From assembly GCA_036378675.1 (NCBI GenBank), contig DASUWA010000011.1:18415-82414 (forward strand): DNA of 64,000 nucleotides. The letters run 5' to 3'. Both the position numbers and the translations under genes were made by a program. This document shows, in pieces, positions 16,275 through 24,816 of this stretch (its first letter is position 1; every line of letters begins with the position of its first letter). The notes under the pieces are model-generated. The model did not search any database. It saw nothing but the letters and a program-made list of their open reading frames with translations, and had not been told where the DNA came from. Origin of the DNA: Acidimicrobiales bacterium (GTDB lineage: Bacteria > Actinomycetota > Acidimicrobiia > Acidimicrobiales > Palsa-688).

Positions 16275-17954
16275 TTATCCGATCGGCTCGTCCAACTCCC
16301 CCAGAGCGTTGGTGAGCTGGAGGTTCGCCGAATAATCGACCGGGCAGGCGACGACGGAAACCGTGTCTTCAGCCATCGCGTTCCGAAGTACGGGAAGTAG
16401 CTCCCCGGCCTCCTCGATCCGGTAGCCGCGGGCTCCGAAGCTCTCCGCGTAGGTCACGAAGTCAGGATTGTTGAACGAGGTATCTGTATCACTGCCGAGC
16501 TCAAGGTCCATCTTCCACTTGATCAGGCCATATTCGCCGTCGACCCAGATGAGTATCGTGAACGGAATTCCAAGGCGAAGTGCTGTCTCGATCTCCTGCG
16601 AGTTCATCATGAAGCCCCCGTCCCCCGTGGCGACGAGAACACCCGCCGCCGGACGGGCGATCTTGGCTCCGATCGCGCCCGGCACCGTCCACGCCATCGT
16701 CGACAGCCCATTCGATATCAAGCAAGTGTTCGGCTCGTACGTCGGGTACAAGCGCGCCATCCACATCTTCAGCGCGCCAGTGTCAACCAGGACGATGTCG
16801 TCGCGACGGAGAGCTGCCCTGGTGTCGGCCACCACCCGGGCAGGCGAGACCGGGAAGCGGTCGTCGCTCCGCCCTCGGGCAAGCTCGCTTTCGAGGAGTG
16901 AACGGCAAGCCCGTCCGCCGGCTGCCGAATTGAATCGCCGCTCTACTCCGCTGGTCAGCGCGTCGAGAGTGTGGCTGATATCTCCTTGCAACCCCACGTC
17001 CACGTCGTAATGCCGGTCGACCTCTGCCGGAAAGCGATGCACGTGCAGTATCGCCTTGTCCCCGGCGGGGTTGATCCTTACCGGGTCGAATTCCTGCAGC
17101 TCGTATCCCACCGCGATGATGAGGTCAGCTCGGTCGAAGCCGAAATTGACATAGTCGTGACGCATGAAACCGACGGTGCCCAACGCGTTCGGGTGGTCGT
17201 CGGGGAACACGCCCTTCCCGTGGAAGGTCGTCGCTACCGCGAGTCCTAATTCCTCCGAGAAACGCCGCAGCGCCGCCGATGCGCCCGCCCTCGCCGCGCC
17301 GTGGCCCGCCAGGACCACCGGGTTCTCGGCCGTCTGAAGCAGGTTCATCGCTCGGTGCAGCTGCGACGGCGACGGCTCCTCCGCCCTGGGCACGTTCACT
17401 GGAAGAGGAGCGAGTCCGGGCGGAAGGCGCTCCTGTTCGATGTCTTCCGGCACTGCCAGGTAAACGGCTCCGGGTCGCTCTGTTTGGGCGAGCTTGAATG
17501 CCTTGCGGATCATCTCGGGAACCGCTTCGGCGGTCGGAACCGCAGCCGCCCACTTCGTAGCCGGGGCGTACATCGACACCAGGTCGATGTTCTGGTGCGA
17601 CTCTTTGAAGCTTCGTGACCGGGCGACTTGAGCTGAGATTGCGACTACCGGTGTGGAATCGGTCGTCGCGTCGGCGACGCCGAGCAGCATGTTGATAGCG
17701 CCCGGACCGAGCGTCGACGAGCACACCCCCGCCTTTCCGGTGATGCGGCCGTAAACCTCCGCCATGAAAGCAGCAGCCTGCTCGTGACGAACCAGCACGT
17801 ATTCGATGTCGGAAAAAGAGAGAGCCTGGACGAACCGCAGATTCTCCTCGCCGGGAATCCCGAAGACGTGGGTGACGCCCTCCTCTTCGAGGCAGCGCAC
17901 CATCAACTCGGCGACGTTGTTGGGTTCCACCTCGCTGGGACCTCTCTGGCTCAC
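16275..17954 (-). CDS. alsS: Acetolactate synthase, catabolic AlsS-like
   Basis: 559-residue thiamine-diphosphate enzyme most like catabolic acetolactate synthase, which condenses two pyruvates to acetolactate. The catalytic Glu is in LVRHEQAAAFMAEVYGR near residue 57, a central nucleotide-like domain follows, and the C-terminal TPP/Mg motif starts GDGGFMMNSQEIETALRLG and continues to the Asn-equivalent segment. The C terminus ending ACPVDYSANLQLTNALGEL resembles Bacillus AlsS. No ilvN regulatory subunit gene is nearby, consistent with the catabolic type. It begins 2 nt after the stop of the DksA-like gene, so the two share a transcript. A related carboligase role cannot be excluded. Confidence 0.82.
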   Translation of the reverse strand: MSQRGPSEVEPNNVAELMVRCLEEEGVTHVFGIPGEENLRFVQALSFSDIEYVLVRHEQAAAFMAEVYGRITGKAGVCSSTLGPGAINMLLGVADATTDSTPVVAISAQVARSRSFKESHQNIDLVSMYAPATKWAAAVPTAEAVPEMIRKAFKLAQTERPGAVYLAVPEDIEQERLPPGLAPLPVNVPRAEEPSPSQLHRAMNLLQTAENPVVLAGHGAARAGASAALRRFSEELGLAVATTFHGKGVFPDDHPNALGTVGFMRHDYVNFGFDRADLIIAVGYELQEFDPVRINPAGDKAILHVHRFPAEVDRHYDVDVGLQGDISHTLDALTSGVERRFNSAAGGRACRSLLESELARGRSDDRFPVSPARVVADTRAALRRDDIVLVDTGALKMWMARLYPTYEPNTCLISNGLSTMAWTVPGAIGAKIARPAAGVLVATGDGGFMMNSQEIETALRLGIPFTILIWVDGEYGLIKWKMDLELGSDTDTSFNNPDFVTYAESFGARGYRIEEAGELLPVLRNAMAEDTVSVVACPVDYSANLQLTNALGELDEPIG

Positions 17955-17956
17955 AG

Positions 17957-18292
17957 CTATGCGCTGGCCTCCTCGACGGTCAACTCGGCGGCCGGGTCGG
18001 CTTCCAGCCTCTCATCCGGTATCGGGAGCCCGCTGCGGACCGACCTTCCGTAGGTTCCGTTCGCCAACCGTTGCTCGGCGCGCTCGATCGCCCGCAACCT
18101 TTCCCGCAGCGACTCGGCGACGGCATCATCGGTCCCTTCGGAGGTGATCGACTGAGCCGGGTCCGACCAGTCAGTCCCCTGGTCGTCGACCGCGGCTCGA
18201 TCATCGCTGCGGTCGGTATCCAACCCCGACAGCAATCCCTCGACCCGGTCACGTTCCGCTTTCAGAAGGGCGCGCGCTTGCTCATCGTCCAC
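17957..18292 (-). CDS. TraR/DksA-like protein without zinc-finger cysteines
   Basis: 111-residue acidic protein related to the DksA/TraR family. An N-terminal coiled coil (residues 1-30 and 65-85) brackets an acidic linker, and the C-terminal segment RLANGTYGRSVRSGLPIPDE with LEADPAAELTVEE matches the region where relatives carry the Cys4 zinc finger. No Cys is present, as in several actinobacterial homologues. Family members insert into the RNA polymerase secondary channel; whether this one does so is inference. The GTG start follows GGAG at about 8 nt. It lies 2 nt upstream of the acetolactate synthase gene. Confidence 0.75.
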   Translation of the reverse strand: MDDEQARALLKAERDRVEGLLSGLDTDRSDDRAAVDDQGTDWSDPAQSITSEGTDDAVAESLRERLRAIERAEQRLANGTYGRSVRSGLPIPDERLEADPAAELTVEEASA

Positions 18293-18386
18293 TGGTGTTT
18301 CTCCGATCGCTACAAGTGCGGGTGGTCCTCACCCGAGGCTACGGGCTCGAAGACGTTACCGGAGGGAGAAACCGCCCCCCGGCCGG

Positions 18387-19394
18387 TCAGTCTGCCGCCG
18401 TCAGCTCCACCGGCACGGCGATCACGTCCACAAGCGCGTCCTGGCGAAGGGCCGTCAACGCGAGCGGCTTTCCGATCGCTCCTGCGAGCATCAGCTTCTG
18501 CAGACCCTGAGCGCTCGTCACGGCAGAGTCGCCCGCGCTGAGAAGCAGGTCGCCCGCATGAAGGCCGGCCTTGGCGGCCGGCCCGCCGGGGACGACTTGA
18601 GCGATCCGCAACCCGGTCTTCTGGTCGCGCTGCGCGGCCAGTGCCGGAGGCAGCGGCGCCGGTGTCCCGGCGAGGCCGAGGTATGCCCGGCGCACCCTTC
18701 CTTCGGACATCAGAGTGGCAATTATCTGCCGAGTCGTCGCGTTGATCGGGATGGCGAGCCCGACCCCCATACCGGCGACCGCCGTGTTGATCCCGACGAC
18801 CGCACCCGAGGAGATCGCGAGCGCACCTCCCGAGTTCCCCGGGTTCAGGGCGGCGTCCGTCTGGATCACGTCGTCGATGACGCGGACGTTGGATCCGGCC
18901 CGGGTCGGCAGGGACCTTCCGAGTGCGCTGACCACGCCGGCGGTGACGCTGCCGGCAAGTCCGAGCGGGTTTCCGACCGCGACAACCAGCTGCCCAACCT
19001 TCAGGTCGGCGGCCTCGCCGAGCCGGGCTGGAGAGGGAACCGGACCGTCGGCGCGGACGACAGCCAGGTCCGAGAGGGGGTCCGTTCCCACGACGTGGAA
19101 GCCGACGACGGTGCCGTCCGAGAACGAAGCTTTGCCGGCCTCGGCGTTGCCGACCACGTGGGCGTTGGTGAGGAGAAACCCGTCGTTGGTGAACACCACC
19201 GCCGATCCGGCGCCGGCGGCGAACCTCCCGTCAGACCGGCGCCGCGGCACTTCCAACGCGGCGACGCGCGGGGTCAAATCGGCGGCGACCGACGTCACTA
19301 CCTGGGAATATGCGTCGAGAGCCGCGCCGTCGGAGGGTGCCCCGGGCGCTGTCGCCCGAGACGCTGTTGATAGCTCAGAAGTTTCAAAGGCCAT
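18387..19394 (-). CDS. HtrA-like serine protease with PDZ domain, no export signal
   Basis: 335-residue S1C (DegP/HtrA-type) protease. The triad is visible: His in LLTNAHVVGN near residue 78, Asp in DPLSDLAVVR near 110, and Ser in NPGNSGGAL near 185. A single PDZ domain covers about residues 240-330, with GLRIAQVVPGGPAAKAGL. Relatives normally have a signal peptide or membrane anchor; here the first 45 residues are polar and Ala/Thr/Ser-rich with no hydrophobic helix, so the enzyme appears cytoplasmic unless a further upstream start is used. It is divergent from the CHAD gene across 246 bp of apparently non-coding DNA. Confidence 0.87.
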   Translation of the reverse strand: MAFETSELSTASRATAPGAPSDGAALDAYSQVVTSVAADLTPRVAALEVPRRRSDGRFAAGAGSAVVFTNDGFLLTNAHVVGNAEAGKASFSDGTVVGFHVVGTDPLSDLAVVRADGPVPSPARLGEAADLKVGQLVVAVGNPLGLAGSVTAGVVSALGRSLPTRAGSNVRVIDDVIQTDAALNPGNSGGALAISSGAVVGINTAVAGMGVGLAIPINATTRQIIATLMSEGRVRRAYLGLAGTPAPLPPALAAQRDQKTGLRIAQVVPGGPAAKAGLHAGDLLLSAGDSAVTSAQGLQKLMLAGAIGKPLALTALRQDALVDVIAVPVELTAAD

Positions 19395-19640
19395 GATCCA
19401 ACCTCGTGATTACAGGATTACACACTCAACGGGGAACGGCCACGGAACATTCCGGGCACCCCTGCACGCTGTCTCAGTGGGCGGCTGCCGGCGATCGAGC
19501 CAACCCGCGCTCCCCGCTCACGTCGCGTGTGGTCTCGCGGGCTGGAATCGGACGAGTCCCGGGATGCCGGCGGAGTATCAGAGTACCGTTACCTGATCCG
19601 CCCGGCCGCCCGTCCGCTCCGCCGGAGCGATCTCACGCCG

Positions 19641-21182
19641 ATGAAAACGCCTGCTCAGCGCTTCAAGATGCCCTTCCGGGTGTCCGACCGTTCGGTCGTC
19701 GAGACCCTGCGCGACCGCTGGTCGGTCAGGTTGCTCGACGCGAGCAAAGCCAGGAGGACCTACCTCGATACTGCTGACTCCCGGGTTCTGCGCGCCGGCT
19801 GGGCGCTGGGTTTTCGGCCGGGCGACTCGGGGTCACTCGTGCTCGAGCTTTCATCGGCAGCAGACGACAACGTTCTCGCCAGATGCGCCGCCGACGACCC
19901 ACCTCAGTGGGCTCGCGATCTACCTGACGGCGAGCCCTGGAAACGACTGGCCGACGCGATCGGCGAAAGGCGCCTCCTCTGTCGCCTGGTCGTCGAGAGC
20001 AGCACGAAGCGTTACGCAATTCTGGACGAAGAGATGAAGACCACGGTCAGGGTCCTCTTCGAAAGGCACCTGAGACCGGCCGACGGCAACAGTGCCGCGC
20101 AGCGGCTGCGCTTGGTGGCGCTGTCACCGGTGCGGGGATACGAGGATTGGTCGCGACGGGTTTCGAAAGCCCTCTTGAGCGCGGGTCTAGCCGAACATGA
20201 CGGTTGCCTGATCACCCATCTGGCCGGATCGACCGTGACCGCCCCCGGCAGCAGCCCGTCGCAGATCAACGTGATGAGACGGTCCATGCCGGTAGGACTC
20301 GCGGTGTCTCAGGTTCTCGCGTCTCTCCGGAATGAGATGGTCGGCAACGAGCAGGGCGTGCGGGAACAGACGGACATCGAGTTCCTTCACGACTACCGAG
20401 TCGCGTCGAGGCGGGCTCGCTCGGTGCTCAATCAAGTAAAGGCCCTCCTTCCATTGGAAACCGACGAGCTCCTTTCGGCCGAGTTGCGGTGGTTGGGCAC
20501 CCTGACCGGACCGGCGCGGGACCTCGATGTGCAGATCGCCGATGCCCACGGGGGGGTCGAGAATCTCGAAGGAATGGTCAGGCTGCTGGAGAGAAGGCGG
20601 GCCCAGGCGCAGGTCGACCTCGTGGCAGCACTCGACTCGCCACGGTACAAACTTCTCCTCGAGACGTGGCAGATGGTTGAAGAGGCAGCGGCTGCGTCGT
20701 CTACTTCATGGCCTGGCTCCGAACCGGCCGGGCCGATCCTCGACCGGCATATAGACCGAGCACATCGTCGCGTGCTTCGAAGAGGAAAGGTGATCGACGA
20801 CGAATCGCCGGCGGAAATGCTGCATGATCTCCGGAAAAAGACCAAGGCCTTCCGCTACATGCTCGAAATGTTCGCACCCCTCTATACGGGTTCGGACTTG
20901 AAGACTGCGATACGCGAACTGAAGGCGCTTCAAGACAACTTGGGCGAGTTCCAGGACAGCCAGGTTCAGGCCGGTGCGATCCGTCATCTCGCTGAAGAGA
21001 TGCTCGAAGAGAAGTCGGGGTCGGCTTCTGAACTAATGGCTATGGGGAGGATCGCCGATTCCTTGGAAACTCGGCAGCTCCGAGCGAGAGCAGAGTTCGC
21101 CAATCGCTTTGCTCGCTTTGCGTCTCCGGAGGTAACCAAGCGGTACCGCCGAATGTTCGGTTCTTCGCGAGGAGTTCGTTGA
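19641..21182 (+). CDS. CHAD-domain protein with degenerate CYTH-like N terminus
   Basis: 513-residue protein. Residues 1-170 look like a CYTH tunnel fold, for example RRTYLDTADSRVLRAGW, but lack the catalytic ExExK motif. The C-terminal half is a CHAD domain, an all-helical polyphosphate-binding module rich in conserved His, Arg and Lys: FLHDYRVASRRARSVL near residue 250 and MLHDLRKKTKAFRYML near 393. Known CHAD proteins bind polyphosphate and localise to polyphosphate granules. ATG 19641 is favoured; upstream in-frame codons are Arg-rich and unconserved. The stop overlaps the start of a ParA-type ATPase, implying coupled synthesis and a shared role. Confidence 0.85.
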   Translation: MKTPAQRFKMPFRVSDRSVVETLRDRWSVRLLDASKARRTYLDTADSRVLRAGWALGFRPGDSGSLVLELSSAADDNVLARCAADDPPQWARDLPDGEPWKRLADAIGERRLLCRLVVESSTKRYAILDEEMKTTVRVLFERHLRPADGNSAAQRLRLVALSPVRGYEDWSRRVSKALLSAGLAEHDGCLITHLAGSTVTAPGSSPSQINVMRRSMPVGLAVSQVLASLRNEMVGNEQGVREQTDIEFLHDYRVASRRARSVLNQVKALLPLETDELLSAELRWLGTLTGPARDLDVQIADAHGGVENLEGMVRLLERRRAQAQVDLVAALDSPRYKLLLETWQMVEEAAAASSTSWPGSEPAGPILDRHIDRAHRRVLRRGKVIDDESPAEMLHDLRKKTKAFRYMLEMFAPLYTGSDLKTAIRELKALQDNLGEFQDSQVQAGAIRHLAEEMLEEKSGSASELMAMGRIADSLETRQLRARAEFANRFARFASPEVTKRYRRMFGSSRGVR

Positions 21183-21961
21183 CCCGCATCCTTGCGACCT
21201 ACAGCATCAAAGGAGGGGTCGGGAAGACCACGACGGCGGTCAACCTGGCCTACCTCAGCGCCAAGGAGGGATCGCGCACTCTCTTGTGGGACCTCGACCC
21301 CCAAGCCGCGGCGACCTACCTGTTCAGGGTCAAGCCAAAGGTCAAGGGTGGTGGAAAGTCGCTGATCCGAGGACGAAGCGAGCTCGATCGTCTCATCCGG
21401 GGGTCTGACTTCGACGGGCTCGACCTCCTGCCGGCCGACACGTCGTACCGACACATGGACCTACACCTTGCGGGCACCAAACGACCGACACAACGCCTTG
21501 CAAGAGTCCTGGCTCCGCTCCGGCACGACTACGACGTGATCATCCTCGATTGCCCTCCCAGCCTTTCGCTTGTATCGGAGAGCGTGTTCGTCGCGGCGGC
21601 AACACTCCTCGTGCCGATGATCCCCGCGCCGCTTCCCGCCCGGACCCTCGACCAACTTCGGCAGTTCCTGGCCAAGCAGCAGCCTAAGAAGTCTTCCCGT
21701 GATGCGCGTTCAAGCAAACTGCATGCTCCTCCCCAATCGCTGGCGTTCTTCACCATGGTTGATATGCGCCGGCGACTGCACCGAGACATCATCGACGAGT
21801 TGGTGAGGTCGCGGCCGGAGGTCCTGTCGACAGTGATCCCGGCTACTACCACGTTCGAGATGATGGGGGTGAGGCGCTCACCCGTTGAGGAATTCCAACC
21901 CAGAAGCGCCGCGGCCGAGGCTTACCGGGATCTCTGGCGAGAGATCTCGCTCAAGTTGTAG
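21179..21961 (+). CDS. ParA-family ATPase coupled to the CHAD protein
   Basis: 260-residue deviant-Walker ATPase of the ParA/MinD superfamily. The A motif KGGVGKTT at residues 11-18 includes the signature Lys, the A' motif reads LLWDLDPQAAA, and Walker B is VIILDCPPS. No N-terminal HTH is present, so it resembles the short ParA class that positions plasmids or protein cargoes on the nucleoid. No parB gene or parS-like sites accompany it. The TTG start at 21179 overlaps the CHAD stop by 4 nt, making the CHAD protein its probable partner. The C terminus holds basic residues that could contact DNA. It could instead be a standalone regulatory ATPase. Confidence 0.88.
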   Translation: MTRILATYSIKGGVGKTTTAVNLAYLSAKEGSRTLLWDLDPQAAATYLFRVKPKVKGGGKSLIRGRSELDRLIRGSDFDGLDLLPADTSYRHMDLHLAGTKRPTQRLARVLAPLRHDYDVIILDCPPSLSLVSESVFVAAATLLVPMIPAPLPARTLDQLRQFLAKQQPKKSSRDARSSKLHAPPQSLAFFTMVDMRRRLHRDIIDELVRSRPEVLSTVIPATTTFEMMGVRRSPVEEFQPRSAAAEAYRDLWREISLKL

Positions 21962-22131
21962 ACGAGAGCTGCGCCCGAACCTCCCAAACGATGAATGTCA
22001 CGGAGGTTAACTCCGGACGAACGTCGTGTGGACAGTCGGATATCCCCAGGTAAGCCCCAGCTTGTCCTCTTCCCAGCTGCGCGCTCCTGGACGACAATTC
22101 CGCCGGTTCACCCCAACTTCAAATCGAGCAG

Positions 22132-22296
22132 CCGCCCCGGGCGAGGAGCCTGGTCTCACAGATGGGAGCCATAGGATTCGAAATGTGGCAGATGGCTGCC
22201 GACGCGTATGCCAGCAGCGACTACAACGCAGCCGCTTTGCTCAGGGCCCGCGACGACGAAATTGACGACCTCCACGTCGGCAGACAGGGCGCCTAG
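22132..22296 (+). pseudogene. PhoU-domain remnant
   Basis: In the 379-bp gap between the ParA and SixA-like genes, one frame reads PPRARSLVSQMGAIGFEMWQ and then MAADAYASSDYNAAALLRAR before DDEIDDLH and a TAG at 22294. This matches one helical repeat of PhoU, including the acidic metal-binding DDExDxLH motif. From ATG 22162 only 44 residues could be made, against about 215 for PhoU. No flanking PhoU sequence is visible in other frames, and the same frame has a stop at 22051. I treat it as a fragment of a lost phosphate-signalling gene; a translated micro-PhoU is possible. Confidence 0.5.
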
Positions 22297-22340
22297 ACGG
22301 CGCACGACCGCCGCGGCGACTGGTTGAAAGGGGGCGTCTC

Positions 22341-22814
22341 ATGCGGTTGGTGCTGGTGCGACACGGCCATGCCGAACCCAAGCAGACATGGTCGGGACAA
22401 GATGCCGACCGGCCGCTCGTCTCCCGCGGCCGCAGACAGGCCGAGCTACTGGCTAGGAACCTGGCCAAGCTGAGACCGACCAGGATCATCTCCAGCCCGT
22501 CTCTCCGATGCCTGCAAACGGTCCAACCGTTGGGGCGACGGGCGGGACGTGACGTCGAAGTCCTGAGCTGGTTGGGCACCGATGCCGGGGAAGGCGCCCG
22601 CGAGGGGATATTGGCATTGGCGAGGAACGAGCCGTCGTCGGCATGCGTGGTGCTGTGCACCCACCGGGAGGTCCTCGTCGACGTGCTGCCCTTCCTCGAA
22701 GAGACCTTCCAGGTCAAGCTGGGTCACCGACTTCCCGGAGCCAAGGGTGGCACCTGGGTGCTCGAGTTCCGAAAAAGGAAGCTGGTTCGGGTCACCTACC
22801 GCCCCACCGGTTGA
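22341..22814 (+). CDS. SixA-like histidine phosphatase
   Basis: 157-residue histidine-phosphatase-superfamily protein of the small SixA type. The catalytic RHG motif is at residues 7-9 (LVLVRHGHAEP), the conserved Arg lies in RIISSPSLRCLQT, and the second His is in VVLCTHREVLVDVLPFL. SixA removes phosphate from phosphohistidine, and other members act on small phosphates. In many genomes such genes sit beside CHAD and polyphosphate genes, as here, so a role in phosphate or polyphosphate metabolism is plausible. ATG 22341 follows GAAAGGGGGCG at suitable distance. The next gene begins 35 nt downstream behind its own possible -10 hexamer. Confidence 0.85.
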   Translation: MRLVLVRHGHAEPKQTWSGQDADRPLVSRGRRQAELLARNLAKLRPTRIISSPSLRCLQTVQPLGRRAGRDVEVLSWLGTDAGEGAREGILALARNEPSSACVVLCTHREVLVDVLPFLEETFQVKLGHRLPGAKGGTWVLEFRKRKLVRVTYRPTG

Positions 22815-22836
22815 GAAGCGCGAGAGACAATCGTTG

Positions 22837-22842
22837 TACCGT
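22837..22842 (+). promoter_or_regulatory. Putative -10 element (TACCGT)
   Basis: TACCGT ends 7 nt before ATG 22850. TTGAGA at 22811-22816 is a possible -35 box, although the 20-nt spacing is long. Confidence 0.35.
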
Positions 22843-22849
22843 CGATGGC

Positions 22850-23764
22850 ATGGTCGACAAGGTTCCCTACGACGAGTTCGGCATGTTCCACGAGAACGCT
22901 GCCGAATACGGAATTCCCTACGCGAGCCCTCCAGCGGTCAAGCGGCAGTCGGTGGCGACAAAGGACGGCCGCCAGATCAGCTCGCTCGTGTGGGGAAAGT
23001 CCGACCCGGAACTGGTCTTCTTGCACGGTGGCGCCCAGAACGCGCACACGTGGGACACCGTGCTCCTCGCCCTCGACCGGCCGGCCATAGCCATCGATCT
23101 TCCCGGGCACGGCCACTCGGATGGCCCACGATCGGGACACCTCGACCTGTGGGACAACGCGAACGATGTAGCCGAAGTCATCCGCGAACTCGCTCCTAGT
23201 GCACGCGCGGTTGTCGGCATGTCGCTGGGCGGCATCACCGCTCTGGGTCTGGCCGATTCACACCCTGAGCTTGTGCCTGCGCTGGTGCTGGTGGACATCA
23301 CACCGAGCGTCAACGCGGAGAAGTCGGGAGCGATCACCGCGTTCGTCAACGGGCCGGAGAGCTTTCCCGACTTCGACGCCCTTGTTGCTCGGACGATCGA
23401 GCACAATCCGACCCGCAGCGTCTCGTCTCTACGGAGGGGAATCCTGCACAACGCCCAGCAGCGCGACGACGGCTCGTGGGTGTGGCGCTACGCGAGGCAC
23501 CGGGCGCTGGAACCTGACACCGGGGAGCGGCCGTACCGCGAGTTCGGCTCTTTATGGGACGCCGTCTCGCGCTTGAAGGTTCCCGTCATGCTGGTGCGCG
23601 GAATGCGCCCGCAATCGGTGGTCGACGACTCAGACGAGGCAGAGCTGCTGAAGCGATTGCCGGCCGCGCGGGTCGAACATGTTGCAGACGCCGGTCACAG
23701 CGTTCAGGGGGACGCTCCCCTTGAGCTCGCCAGGCTGATCGGTGGGTTCATCGACTCCCCCTGA
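22850..23764 (+). CDS. Alpha/beta hydrolase
   Basis: 304-residue alpha/beta hydrolase. The oxyanion segment LVFLHGGAQNAHTWD lies near residue 60, LPGHGHSDGP is the typical post-strand loop, the nucleophile elbow is VVGMSLGGIT (Ser near residue 125), and the catalytic His is in VADAGHSVQGD near the C terminus. ATG 22850 is supported by the start of conserved sequence and by the preceding hexamer. An N-terminal cap of about 45 residues precedes the fold. It has no export signal. Neighbouring oxidoreductase and enoyl-CoA hydratase genes hint at catabolism of an acyl or ester substrate, but the link is only by proximity. Confidence 0.85.
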   Translation: MVDKVPYDEFGMFHENAAEYGIPYASPPAVKRQSVATKDGRQISSLVWGKSDPELVFLHGGAQNAHTWDTVLLALDRPAIAIDLPGHGHSDGPRSGHLDLWDNANDVAEVIRELAPSARAVVGMSLGGITALGLADSHPELVPALVLVDITPSVNAEKSGAITAFVNGPESFPDFDALVARTIEHNPTRSVSSLRRGILHNAQQRDDGSWVWRYARHRALEPDTGERPYREFGSLWDAVSRLKVPVMLVRGMRPQSVVDDSDEAELLKRLPAARVEHVADAGHSVQGDAPLELARLIGGFIDSP

Positions 23765-23797
23765 CGGCAAACCCGCCGTTCGTCGGCACCTCGGCGC

Positions 23798-24775
23798 TTA
23801 CGGGGTAACCACGACCTTCCCGATGGCACGCCGTGCCTCCACGTCCCGCAAGGCGTCTGCGGCTCGCTCCAACGGGTAGGCCTCGGACACGTACGGCCGC
23901 ATCAGGCCCTGTTGCCACCAGCCCATCAACTCAGCCACGTAGCGGCGATGGACCTCCGGTTCGCGCAGGACGAACGACCCCCAGAACACGCCGACGATGC
24001 TGCACCCCCGGAGCAGGACGAGATTGAGCGGAACCTTCGGGATGTCGCCGGCCGCGAACCCGATCACCAGGTAGCGGCCGTTCCAAGCGGTGGACCGAAC
24101 CGCCGGATCGGCGTATTTCCCGCCCACTGGGTCGTACACGACGTCCGCTCCTTGGCCGTCGGTCAGTTCCCGGGTCCTCGACTTGAGGTCCTCGGTCTCG
24201 TAGTTGATGGTCTCGTCAGCGCCGTGTTTGCGGCACAGGGCAAGTTTCTCCTCGCTCGATGCCGCGGCGATCACCCGGGCTCCCATCGCCCGGCCGATCT
24301 CGACCGACGACAACCCCACCGCCCCCGCAGCGCCCAGCACCAGAAGCGTCTCGCCAGGCTTGAGATCCGCTCGGTCTCGAAGCGCGTAGTGAGAGGTGCC
24401 GTACGCGTAGAGGATGCCGGCCGCTTCCGCGAAAGAGGATCCCTCCGGTATCCCGTGGACGGTGTCGGCTCGAAGGAGAGCCTGTTCCGCCAACCCCCCG
24501 GTGAGCACGGACGACCCGCTCACCCGGTCCCCCGGTTCGAAATCCGTGACTCCTTCGCCAACGCGGCGAACAATTCCCGCGACCTCCGATCCGACCACAA
24601 AAGGAAGCTGCGCGTGGTACTGGTACTGATCGCGGGTCATCAGCAGGTCAGGGACGGTTATGGCGCACGCCTTGACGTCAACCACAAGATGCCCTGGCGC
24701 GGGTGCCGGCTCGTCGACTTCTGCGACCTCCAGCGCCTCTGGCCCGCTGAACTCCCTGCATACGATCGCTCTCAC
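23798..24775 (-). CDS. Quinone oxidoreductase-like MDR family protein
   Basis: 325-residue medium-chain dehydrogenase/reductase of the zinc-free quinone oxidoreductase type. The N-terminal GroES-like domain begins MRAIVCREFSGPEALEV and contains GSEVAGIVRRVGEGV. The Rossmann domain carries LVLGAAGAVGLSSVEIGRAM and the NADPH-type loop AASSEEK. No structural or catalytic zinc Cys cluster is visible. Such enzymes reduce quinones or enones with NADPH; some act on crotonyl-CoA-like substrates. The gene is divergent from the enoyl-CoA hydratase gene, with 41 bp between starts, so the two are probably co-regulated. Confidence 0.87.
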   Translation of the reverse strand: MRAIVCREFSGPEALEVAEVDEPAPAPGHLVVDVKACAITVPDLLMTRDQYQYHAQLPFVVGSEVAGIVRRVGEGVTDFEPGDRVSGSSVLTGGLAEQALLRADTVHGIPEGSSFAEAAGILYAYGTSHYALRDRADLKPGETLLVLGAAGAVGLSSVEIGRAMGARVIAAASSEEKLALCRKHGADETINYETEDLKSRTRELTDGQGADVVYDPVGGKYADPAVRSTAWNGRYLVIGFAAGDIPKVPLNLVLLRGCSIVGVFWGSFVLREPEVHRRYVAELMGWWQQGLMRPYVSEAYPLERAADALRDVEARRAIGKVVVTP

Positions 24776-24803
24776 GGGCCCCGACCATACCGCCGGATCC
24801 CCA

Positions 24804-24809
24804 TACGCT
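24804..24809 (+). promoter_or_regulatory. Putative -10 element (TACGCT)
   Basis: TACGCT ends 7 nt before ATG 24817 in the 41-bp divergent space and would drive a leaderless enoyl-CoA hydratase mRNA. No Shine-Dalgarno sequence is seen. Confidence 0.35.
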
Positions 24810-24816
24810 CTGTCCT

